Shown here one piece after another: positions 33,671 through 41,612 of a stretch of 64,000 nt of DNA. The notes below the pieces were generated by a model. That model was not told the origin of the DNA, ran no database searches, and worked only from the letters and a program-made list of their open reading frames with translations. Position 1 is the first letter of the stretch, and each line of letters opens with the position of its first letter. The stretch comes from JAJFUG01 sp964473155 (GTDB taxonomy: Bacteria; Gemmatimonadota; Glassbacteria; GWA2-58-10): positions 62,001 to 126,000 of the forward strand of contig CAYYNT010000003.1 in assembly GCA_964473155.1 (NCBI GenBank). Direction: 5' to 3'. A program made the translations under genes and the position numbers.

Positions 33671-33712
33671 GTTTCAGATTGGACAGTCCTGCTTTTCAGT
33701 AACGCTCAAAGA

Positions 33713-34717
33713 TTAAAAATGGGCGGTCAGGGCGAAAAACGTACGGTCGCTCAACGGATTGACCCCCAGTTCCCGCGCCAGGTCGAAAGCATAGCCGCGC
33801 CAGTTGACGCCGAAACCTATCAGCGCTCCGCTCAGGTCGCCCTCTTCGCTCAGATAACCGCTGCGCATGGCCAGAATCAGGTCTTCCTTCGGCTCCACAG
33901 AGAACTCGGCGCCCACGAAAGCCCCGTCATTGGCCGGGCTGCCGACCAGGAAACGCTCATAGTCAGCGGCCAGCAGAAGGTTGAACTTATCCTGGTCCAA
34001 AAGGTGCTTCAGCACGTTGTAGCCAAAACCTACGCGCACGCGGCGCGGCAGACGGTCGGACTGGTATTCGTTTTTGTGCTGCATGTCGGTTCCAACATCC
34101 AGTATCGACATTCCAAGCTGCAGCGGAACATCGGTCAACGGGCGGTACAGAACCCCCATGTCAACCGCCACGCTCGTACCCACTCCGCCGTCCGCGCTCG
34201 ACAGCTTTTCCCGGATGTACTTCATAGAGACGCCGACATCTATTTTCTTGCTCAGGCGGGTGGCGAACGAGCCGTACATCATAAGCACGCTCTGGCTGTC
34301 CAGTCCCTGAGAGCTCTGACCGGTGCCAACAAGCTCGTTGCTTCCCAGGTCCCAGAGATTGGCCGAAACCGCAATCACTCCAATGTCCTTGATCGGCACG
34401 CCGACATTGAACAGGTTGAAACTGATCTGGTCCTCGGTCTCCTGTCCCATGTTGTCGCTGACAGTGAAGCTGAAACCGTTGTAGCGGGAGAAATAAACCT
34501 CGGTGCGGCTAAGCGAGGCCAACCCGGCCGGGTTCCAGAGGACAGTGGGCATTCCCTCAGCCACACCGGTGTAAGCATGCCCCATACCGATCGCGCGGGC
34601 GCCGTTTCTTTCAGTAAACTCGGCTTTGATCCCCTTGCTTTCCGCGGCATGCAGACGGACGACAAAAGAGAAGGCCAGACAAGCGACCATCGCAAAAAAT
34701 AGAAGCTTCCTCAGCAT
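33713..34717 (-). CDS. porV: PorV/PorQ family outer-membrane beta-barrel protein
   Basis: A 334-residue outer-membrane protein with a signal peptide (to about residue 25, ...VVRLHAAES). The opening NGARAIGMGHAYTGVAEGMPTVLWNPAGLA is split here as the FadL/PorV motif GARAIGMG and the turn WNPAGLA; the rest is alternating beta strands ending in a C-terminal aromatic (FFALTAHF). In T9SS bacteria PorV shuttles cargo from the translocon to the sortase PorU. Here it lies 49 bp after a PorU-like gene, supporting that pairing. The exact subfamily (PorV or PorQ) is not certain. Confidence 0.82.
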   Translation of the reverse strand: MLRKLLFFAMVACLAFSFVVRLHAAESKGIKAEFTERNGARAIGMGHAYTGVAEGMPTVLWNPAGLASLSRTEVYFSRYNGFSFTVSDNMGQETEDQISFNLFNVGVPIKDIGVIAVSANLWDLGSNELVGTGQSSQGLDSQSVLMMYGSFATRLSKKIDVGVSMKYIREKLSSADGGVGTSVAVDMGVLYRPLTDVPLQLGMSILDVGTDMQHKNEYQSDRLPRRVRVGFGYNVLKHLLDQDKFNLLLAADYERFLVGSPANDGAFVGAEFSVEPKEDLILAMRSGYLSEEGDLSGALIGFGVNWRGYAFDLARELGVNPLSDRTFFALTAHF

Positions 34718-34766
34718 CCTGGTAATCTCCTTGATGAATATAAAAGAAAAAGAGAATCAATAATTT

Positions 34767-37700
34767 TCAGCGACTAAGTAAGGCTTTGCCTGTGGCCTCC
34801 ACCTCCTCGGTGTTATCGAATGCCTCATTAACAGGCCTGCAGATAATCTTATATAAATATACTCCGTTTGCAACCTTTTCCTGATATTCATCCCGCCCGT
34901 CCCAGCGGACCCGGTTGAAACCCGCGGATGCTCCAAACATTCGAAGCTCGCGCACCGGACGTCCGGCCACGCTGAATATCCGGATCAGCACATCCGCCGG
35001 GGAACCGAGGTCGAAACATATATCTGTCTCATCGCGGAACGGATTGGGATAGTTCAAAACGTTGGCCAGACTCAGCGAGGTTCCGGACTGGCTGACATAC
35101 AGCATTATTTCTGTCCGGCTCGCATTCAGCGCATTGTCCGCCGCTCTGAACCTGAAACTGTGCAATCCCTCACTCACCGGATTCAGGCTGACTTCCAGAC
35201 TGCCCTCCTGATAACTGTCCGTATTGTAGCGGAAATACGGTGTAAGATCGGTCGAATAAGATGTTCCCGCATCCACCTCAAGGGCTACCTGATAACCGGG
35301 GCTTCCCGTGGTGTTGATCCCGCTCTCGTCTTTCAGGGCCAGGATCAGCGGACTTCCTTTTGAGATACGGTCCCCGTCGCGCAGCTCACGGCCTTTATAA
35401 AGAACGCGTATTTCAGGGCCCGCGCTGTCTGAAAGCTCAGCGTTCCGCCCTGAAACCTGCATCCTCTGGCCGGCTCCTGAAGCATCGATGCTCTCACTGG
35501 TTGAATAACCGATGAACCGTCCGCTGCCAGCGGCCAGACTGTCCGAAACTGTCGCCGAAGAAAGGTTCAAGGGCATAATGAACGCCCCGCTGAACCGTCC
35601 TCCACTGACTGTCACCCCCCCGTCAAAAAGAACCGACCCCGCTGGAACGAATTGCACTGCCCGATCAGTTGTGACACCGTACCAGTAACACTGGTACGGG
35701 ATTGTTACTTTCCTGGAATCACTAAGGAATTTAATCTGCGCCACGCCTGAAAAACCTGTCTCTATCTGTCCTCCGTTATTCAACACGCTCCCGCTGAACT
35801 CTGCCTTTCCGCCGGGTTTAAGCTGTCCGGCTCCGTCAAGGCTGATACTCATACGGCCTGCCGGTGAATGCAGCAGAAGGGCCGGGTCGCCGAACACCGT
35901 GTACTGAGCCGAATTGCTGTACTCGGCGCTTCCCATTCCCAGGCGGGCCTGAAGCGCCGCCTCACCCAGTGTAACCGCCTCCGTGCCGAACAGTTTCTGC
36001 ACCAGGAGACGGTTGAGGGCCAGGTTCTGCCCGGCGTATGTCACCCGAGTCCCTGCGTATACCGCAATCGCTCCGCCGCCGGAGGCTGTCAGCAAACGCT
36101 CTGCCATCGCATCCGTACGATAGCTGTCGAAATAGCCTATCGAGCAGGATGAATTAAGCACGAGCGGCAACTTGTATCCGTTGGTCAATAACGGCAAATC
36201 CCGTTCCACATCGAACAAAAGCTCCTGAGACCACTGTGTCGGTCCGCCGTGTCCGATATAGTTGACAAGCAGCGCCCCGCGGTTCCACCATTCCACCAGC
36301 TCGCGCGATGCAGACGGTTTCCGCGAGCCGATTTCCGGCGGATCGAAAGGATAGCTGTCAAGGTACACTTTTTTCCGCACCAATTCCTCGGGTAAAAGCG
36401 AATCGATCGATTCGCTGCCCGCGACATGGCCGGAGACGTCATCGCATGCGCCGCCGGATACATAACCGTCATCCGCGGACAGGATTACGCGACGCACCCA
36501 GTCGCCTCGCTCACCGCCCTGTTCGTAACGCGCGACCTTGTCCGCCACAACCGACGCATCAGCCGCTTTCTGCACCGGGATGCGGCCCAGAGAAATCTGA
36601 GGCAGACCGCCGCTTTCGAACCTGACGAACCATTCATCGTAGGCGACATCTCCGCTGCTGATATATGGGATGATATGATTCGGCCTCGCACGGCCCTCCC
36701 CGGTCCAGCCCCTGAAATCATTGTGCCCGTCGCCGAACAGCACGGCGAATCGCGGCCGCACGGGCCAGGCATCGAAAGCGTAATGAAGGAAATTCCTGAC
36801 TGCGGCCGGATCTTTCTGCCCCAGGCCGAATTCATCGTAAATATCTTCAACAGTGACTACCTGCGTGGAAAAACGCGCCGCGCGCGAAGCCGCAAGCGAA
36901 CCTGCCTGCGTGGAAAGGGCGCGCGGCGTGATGACCACATATTCAGCGCCGGACATACGTCGCAGGCCGGGAGGATCAAAAAGAGCTATAGAGGCCGGGG
37001 CAGCGTAAGCCGAATCAGTCAGCACCACAAAAGAGCGTAACGGACTGGCGGAGGATGGCAGCGAAAACCTCACCCCGGCGCTGTTCCGTTCGAGGCCTGT
37101 CAACAGGACAGGATTCCCGGGGCGGGTGATGTCATAGACCTCGGTTTCCCGCGGCTGCGCCTCGGAAATCTGATACACGGACTGACCTTCCGGCCTGACA
37201 TGATACTCCACTTGGCCTTTGCCATCCATCACGAGAGCGGTGTTCATGCGCAATTCCACGAATCCCGTGATCCAGTTCAATCCTGAAAGGATAAACCGGT
37301 TGCCGCCCTCTATCAAGCAGTTCTCCGGAAGGTTAAGCCAGTCAGTTGTGAAAATTCTGGCGTCAAATGTGTTGCCGAATCCCAGTTGCATACCGTTAAG
37401 GTTTGCATTCCAGTAAACGCTTGCATAACGGGCCTTCCCGTAAAACTGGCAGCGCAGTTTATTGCCGTTTGAAAGCGGGACGGCCGGGACATTCAGCGTG
37501 CGTTCGCGAATGTCCGGACTGTCCCCCGTTTCCACCCAGGCCCAGAAATCCGGCGACAGATTAAATTTGGACTCCTCACCCTGGAGATCGCTTAAATAGA
37601 TGTTGTTGCGTTCGAAATGGAACCAGCGCTCTCCGGATGTCACTGCCGGCGCTGCGGCGTCAGGGATCGCCGCAATCTCTTGCATGCGCAAACCGGAAGC

Positions 37701-38798
37701 GCCCGGGTCTCCCCAGGACAGCCAGTAAACAGCCCGGTTGTCATAGCGATGGACCAGGCTGCTCACCGCTCCGGTGTCATCCACGCTGAACCGGTCAAGC
37801 CCCTGGCCGTAGAAAATCACGCGGTCTCCCTGACCAAAAGAACCATCGGCCACTCCAGTCACCCGTATCGCCACCTCATGAAGATCCGGCATATCGGCTG
37901 ACGGGTCTTCGTCCTGCATTTTCCCGCCGCTGAAATAGAGGCGAAGGCTGGAGGGAGCGATTCCGGAAATTTCTACGCCCGAGGCCAGAAGAGCGGCCCC
38001 GCTGATTGAATAAACACCGGAGGAATCGATTCGAACCGCGGCCCAGTGCGGCGCGCGGTCGAAAGGCGATGCGGAGGATGCTGCAAGACGGGTGCGCGGA
38101 GTAAGCCAGGCCCCGGCGCTCCGCCAGTTCAGAAAAGCCCCCCTGACAAAAGGGTCCGCAAGGCCATCGGGGCGATCGGATGGGCTGTTCGATTCCGCTG
38201 AAAGCTGACCGCTGAAAGAGATATCGATATCCATACGGCGGCGGATCGTGAGCCTGCCGTTTGACGGGTCATAACTGAAGGGATAGACCGTAAGCTGAAG
38301 AACTCTGTATTCGCGGAACTGGAAAGGACCGGACAGAACGAGCGGTTCTTCCGGGTGTTCCCCACCCTGAAGATATTCCTGCCCAAAAGCCGGAAGGGAA
38401 AGCGATTCCCGGCTTTCATTCTCATCTCCCGGCGGGGCAAGGGCCGGAAAAAGCGCGCCGGTTCTTGCAAAAGTCCTGTCCTCTCCGGATATGGAACCTC
38501 TTGCCGCACAACCGGGAGGGACAACCAGCGCCACGCTGTAACACGGCATGGAGGGATAGCCCGGACGGCTGATCACCTCGGCCCCATCCGCCTCAATCCT
38601 CGTGTAGTCTGCGCCGCGCCATGAGAAAGGTTCGAGCGACCATGCGGGAAGCTCGAATGTCAGACGCACGCCATCCTGTCCGGAGGACAGCAGGGAAAAC
38701 GGTTGCTCCCCGGCTCTCAGCACAACCGGAAATGAGGCGAGGACCATGATCAATGCAGCCCCGAGGGCTGCCAACAGTTTAATCCGTCCGGCTCTCAA
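34767..38798 (-). CDS. porU: PorU-like C25 (gingipain-type) peptidase, T9SS sortase candidate
   Basis: A 1343-residue exported protein. Signal peptide, then a gingipain-type propeptide region (PAWSLEPFSW, PGYPSMPCYSVALVVPPG). The C25 catalytic domain has His in NYIGHGG (about residue 850) and Cys in NSSCSIGYFD (about 884), the spacing seen in gingipains. The C-terminus is a FlgD-like Ig domain (NVLNYPNPFRDET ... VRWDGRDEYQEKVANGVYLYKI), as in PorU. PorU removes the C-terminal signal of T9SS cargo and attaches it to lipopolysaccharide. A secreted C25 protease is the alternative; size and the porV neighbour favour PorU. Confidence 0.83.
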   Translation of the reverse strand: MRAGRIKLLAALGAALIMVLASFPVVLRAGEQPFSLLSSGQDGVRLTFELPAWSLEPFSWRGADYTRIEADGAEVISRPGYPSMPCYSVALVVPPGCAARGSISGEDRTFARTGALFPALAPPGDENESRESLSLPAFGQEYLQGGEHPEEPLVLSGPFQFREYRVLQLTVYPFSYDPSNGRLTIRRRMDIDISFSGQLSAESNSPSDRPDGLADPFVRGAFLNWRSAGAWLTPRTRLAASSASPFDRAPHWAAVRIDSSGVYSISGAALLASGVEISGIAPSSLRLYFSGGKMQDEDPSADMPDLHEVAIRVTGVADGSFGQGDRVIFYGQGLDRFSVDDTGAVSSLVHRYDNRAVYWLSWGDPGASGLRMQEIAAIPDAAAPAVTSGERWFHFERNNIYLSDLQGEESKFNLSPDFWAWVETGDSPDIRERTLNVPAVPLSNGNKLRCQFYGKARYASVYWNANLNGMQLGFGNTFDARIFTTDWLNLPENCLIEGGNRFILSGLNWITGFVELRMNTALVMDGKGQVEYHVRPEGQSVYQISEAQPRETEVYDITRPGNPVLLTGLERNSAGVRFSLPSSASPLRSFVVLTDSAYAAPASIALFDPPGLRRMSGAEYVVITPRALSTQAGSLAASRAARFSTQVVTVEDIYDEFGLGQKDPAAVRNFLHYAFDAWPVRPRFAVLFGDGHNDFRGWTGEGRARPNHIIPYISSGDVAYDEWFVRFESGGLPQISLGRIPVQKAADASVVADKVARYEQGGERGDWVRRVILSADDGYVSGGACDDVSGHVAGSESIDSLLPEELVRKKVYLDSYPFDPPEIGSRKPSASRELVEWWNRGALLVNYIGHGGPTQWSQELLFDVERDLPLLTNGYKLPLVLNSSCSIGYFDSYRTDAMAERLLTASGGGAIAVYAGTRVTYAGQNLALNRLLVQKLFGTEAVTLGEAALQARLGMGSAEYSNSAQYTVFGDPALLLHSPAGRMSISLDGAGQLKPGGKAEFSGSVLNNGGQIETGFSGVAQIKFLSDSRKVTIPYQCYWYGVTTDRAVQFVPAGSVLFDGGVTVSGGRFSGAFIMPLNLSSATVSDSLAAGSGRFIGYSTSESIDASGAGQRMQVSGRNAELSDSAGPEIRVLYKGRELRDGDRISKGSPLILALKDESGINTTGSPGYQVALEVDAGTSYSTDLTPYFRYNTDSYQEGSLEVSLNPVSEGLHSFRFRAADNALNASRTEIMLYVSQSGTSLSLANVLNYPNPFRDETDICFDLGSPADVLIRIFSVAGRPVRELRMFGASAGFNRVRWDGRDEYQEKVANGVYLYKIICRPVNEAFDNTEEVEATGKALLSR

Positions 38799-38812
38799 GA
38801 CATCCCCGGGGC

Positions 38813-38977
38813 TTAGAATGACCTGGCCTCATCGATCAGCATGATCGGTATGTCATCCTTGATATCATAAATCAGGCGGCAGGCGTGACAGACCAGCTCA
38901 TTCTGGTCCTGACGGTATTCGAGGTCCCCTTTGCATTTAGGACAAACCAGGATTTCAAGCAGTTTCGGGTCCAGCAT
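38813..38977 (-). CDS. Trm112/YcaR family small zinc-ribbon protein
   Basis: A 54-residue Trm112-family protein: MLDPKLLEILVCPKCKGDL then LVCHACRLIYDIKDDIPIML. The four Cys (CPKC...CHAC) form a zinc ribbon. Eukaryotic and archaeal Trm112 activates methyltransferases; the bacterial UPF0434 (YcaR) role is unclear. GGAGG 6-8 nt upstream fixes the ATG at 38977. It lies 26 bp after era and 14 bp before porU, so all three are probably co-transcribed. Confidence 0.92.
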   Translation of the reverse strand: MLDPKLLEILVCPKCKGDLEYRQDQNELVCHACRLIYDIKDDIPIMLIDEARSF

Positions 38978-39003
38978 CCTGTCCTCCGTTTGCAACTTGG
39001 TTT

Positions 39004-39927
39004 TTAATTGTCAGGCGTGTAGCCGACCATTTTGAGAAAGGAATCGTTCTTGCGCCAGTTTTCCCTGACTTTTACCCACAGGTCGAGATATACGCTCGAG
39101 CCTGCCAGTTCCTCGATTTTGACTCTCGCCTCCCGCCCCAGTTTTTTCAACTGTTCTCCGCCCCGTCCGATAAGAATGGCTTTCTGCCCCTCTCGCTCGA
39201 CATATATCACGGCTTTGATATATGCCTTGTTTCCAGGCCGCTCCTGATACTCTTCAACCATCACCGCCGCGGCGTACGGCAGCTCCTGGCGGAGCTGTTC
39301 GAATATCGTCTCGCGGATCAGCTCGGCGGCGAAAAAACGCATCGGCTGGGTGGCTATCTGTTCCTCGGAGTACATGAAATCACCGGCGGGGAGACGCTTG
39401 ACCACCTGGGCCAGAAGCTCCTCGAGACCATCACCGCCGAGCGCGCTTACCGGAACTATCTCCTCGAACAGATTTTCTTTCGCGTACCCGGCGATAAGCG
39501 GCAGCAGACGTTCCTTCTCGATAAGATCGATCTTGTTCAGCGCGAGTATGAGAGGAATTTTAAGGGAACGCAGACGGCCGCCGAGTTCCTGTTCCAGCGA
39601 TGCATCATTCTGCGAGGCATCCAGAATGTAGATGACTATGTCCGCGCCGCTGACCGCCTTGAAACTTGTCTGGATCATCATTTTCTGCATGCGGTCGCGC
39701 GGCTGGATCACCCCCGGAGTATCGATAAACAACGCCTGGTACCCAGGTCCGCTCATAATTCCAAACACCTGCTGCCGGGTTGTCTGCGCCTTTGAGCTGA
39801 CAATCGAGATTTTTTGTCCCAGCAGATTATTCATCAGCGTGCTCTTGCCGACATTGGGCTTTCCGGCGATAGCAACCACTCCGCTGCGTTTATTAATTGT
39901 TAAACTCTGTCCCTTTTCTGCGCTCAA
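39004..39927 (-). CDS. era: GTPase Era
   Basis: Essential GTPase that binds the 3' end of 16S rRNA and helps 30S maturation. G1 GKPNVGKST (about residues 22-30), G3 DTPG (70-73), G4 NKID, and a C-terminal KH RNA-binding domain with GRGGEQLKKLGREAR are all present; 307 residues is normal. It is the first gene of a transcript that continues into the Trm112 and PorU genes, preceded by a promoter whose -10 overlaps a perfect palindrome. Confidence 0.97.
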   Translation of the reverse strand: MSAEKGQSLTINKRSGVVAIAGKPNVGKSTLMNNLLGQKISIVSSKAQTTRQQVFGIMSGPGYQALFIDTPGVIQPRDRMQKMMIQTSFKAVSGADIVIYILDASQNDASLEQELGGRLRSLKIPLILALNKIDLIEKERLLPLIAGYAKENLFEEIVPVSALGGDGLEELLAQVVKRLPAGDFMYSEEQIATQPMRFFAAELIRETIFEQLRQELPYAAAVMVEEYQERPGNKAYIKAVIYVEREGQKAILIGRGGEQLKKLGREARVKIEELAGSSVYLDLWVKVRENWRKNDSFLKMVGYTPDN

Positions 39928-39999
39928 TTTCTGTTCACCCGGATAGAATTTGGTTTAAACGCCCTGACAATTCATGTTAGCAACAGTTCGCCGCTTAGG

Positions 40000-40031
40000 C
40001 TGAATATAATCTATATTCAGTTAAGGGCCAA
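40000..40031 (-). promoter_or_regulatory. Promoter of era with overlapping 9-bp palindrome
   Basis: Minus strand: TTGGCC (40031-40026), 17-bp spacer, TATATT (40008-40003). The palindrome CTGAATATA-N3-TATATTCAG (40000-40020) covers the -10 and the end of the spacer, where a repressor would block polymerase. No T tract, so it is not a terminator of the tRNA gene. Confidence 0.55.
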
Positions 40032-40074
40032 GTGTGCAGAGATGCCTGCCAGATTCAGTTTTTCGGAGAAAATA

Positions 40075-40150
<76 letters not shown>

Positions 40151-40329
40151 ACTGCAATCGAACGAAGCTTGGTTTGGATGGGACCTCGCTGAAGAAATGT
40201 CGGCTTTGTCAGCGCGAACAGATGAAATATATACCGAAAAGCCGTATCAGGCAAGAAAAAACCATTGACATTATTACGTGACATTCCAGATGCGGAAACA
40301 GAAAGGTTTGAAAAGCCTCCTCTTCCAAA

Positions 40330-40470
40330 TCAGAAGGCTTTCCTTTCCTTGCGCGGACGTATTGAGATCGTGGTCTTGCAGGCTATGCAGTTGAAGAGGT
40401 ACAGAAAACGGTCCGCTTTCAGCGTGACCGGCTGCTTGCCCAGATAGACCAGATTCTTGTGTTTGCACAT
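40330..40470 (-). CDS. Small zinc-binding protein, 46 residues
   Basis: Short protein beginning MCKHKNLVYLGKQP with a Cys-x-His pair at the N-terminus and CIAC near residue 32, a likely zinc-ribbon; the basic tail ends RPRKERKAF. Small proteins of this look occur in many diverse genomes, with no known function. GGAGAAGGAAA precedes the ATG at 40470. An alternative ATG at 40494 (AGAGG 5 nt upstream) would add eight residues. An extended -10 (TGGTACAAT) lies about 40 bp further upstream (40540-40533). It is followed on its downstream side by the tRNA-Lys gene. Confidence 0.6.
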   Translation of the reverse strand: MCKHKNLVYLGKQPVTLKADRFLYLFNCIACKTTISIRPRKERKAF

Positions 40471-40741
40471 TTTCCTTCTCCCAGTAACTGACATATTTAC
40501 CTCTTCTGCTGTATTCGAATTAAATAGCAATAATTGTACCATATATTACAGTACACTCCGCCTGTTGTTTCATTTCTTTAAAATTCTTTACCTGATTGCT
40601 GACGAGGGAAAATCACTGCTTCCGTTCCACGCAATATAAACGAGATATGATTCTCTTTTACTGAAACATTGGAAAAAACCGCCGGGTGAGCAGATACCGG
40701 GGGATTGGTCTGATGGATTTAAGGGAAGAGGATGGAGGCTT

Positions 40742-41587
40742 TCATTTGCCTGAACGCCGGGTGCTGGCCCGATCCAGGATATTTTTTTCCGAGCGGCTCA
40801 GGCTGTGGATGCCCTGCGCATTTATCTTGTCCAGGATGCGGTTGACCTCATCCTGCTCGTTCTTCTCCTGTTCAATCTCGCGCGTGACGAGACGGATCTG
40901 GCGGCGGCGCTTTCGGTCGTGCCAGGCGGCGGCAAGCCTGGTAAACTGCCACTCTTTTTTCAGATAAAGATAACCGATCAGCATCCCGCTCAGGTGCGCG
41001 AAATGAGCTATCCCTGAGGGAGTCCAGCTCAGCCAGAACTCTATCGCCGCAAGTATCAGAACGAAATATTTCGCCTTGAGCGGAAAGATCAGCATGAACA
41101 GAATCTGACGTTCCGGGAACAGAAGGCCATAGGCGGCCAGAAGGCCGAAAATAGCTCCGCTGGAGCCGATCAGGGCCTGTCCTGGAAGGCCGGCGCGGAT
41201 CGGCAGTGACCAGTCCGAGGCGAATATCCAGTACAGCAGGCCCGCTCCCGCCCCGGTGATGAAGAAGAAAATCAGAAATTCCCGGCTGCCCCAGGTGCGC
41301 TCCAGTTCCGAGCCGAACATCCAGAGCGCGAACATGTTGAACAGAAGATGCCACAGGCTGCCGTGAACGAAGATGTAAGTGACGAACTGCCAGAGGAAGA
41401 ACCGCTCGTTGACAAGTTGAGGGGTCAACCCGAAAACAGTCACCCATAGTGAGCTGCCCGCCGCCATCCGCAACATGCCATCGACAATGAACGAGCCGGC
41501 ACAGGCAATCAGCAGGTATTTTACCGAGGGGCTGACGCCACCGCCCAGAATATAGCCCGGCTGTTCGTAATAAGTGTTGTAGCGCAA
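40742..41587 (-). CDS. Rhomboid family intramembrane serine protease
   Basis: A 281-residue rhomboid with six membrane helices. The catalytic Ser is in GSSGAIFG (about residue 143) and the His in HFAHLSG (about 198); the L1-loop/helix-2 motif HGSLWHLLFNM is present. The C-terminal 85 residues are cytoplasmic, basic and coiled-coil-like. A TTG start at 41587 is chosen over GTG 41638: AGGAGAG lies 7 nt upstream and the protein then begins MRYNTYYEQP, typical of bacterial rhomboids. It follows the YfhO gene after 25 bp. Substrate unknown. Confidence 0.9.
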   Translation of the reverse strand: MRYNTYYEQPGYILGGGVSPSVKYLLIACAGSFIVDGMLRMAAGSSLWVTVFGLTPQLVNERFFLWQFVTYIFVHGSLWHLLFNMFALWMFGSELERTWGSREFLIFFFITGAGAGLLYWIFASDWSLPIRAGLPGQALIGSSGAIFGLLAAYGLLFPERQILFMLIFPLKAKYFVLILAAIEFWLSWTPSGIAHFAHLSGMLIGYLYLKKEWQFTRLAAAWHDRKRRRQIRLVTREIEQEKNEQDEVNRILDKINAQGIHSLSRSEKNILDRASTRRSGK

Positions 41588-41612
41588 GCTGTCGCTCTCC
41601 TGATCCGGTTTC

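Noticed and set aside
33719..34702. Plus-strand frame of 327 codons opposite the porV gene
   Set aside because: Antisense shadow; the opposite strand has a signal peptide and barrel motifs.
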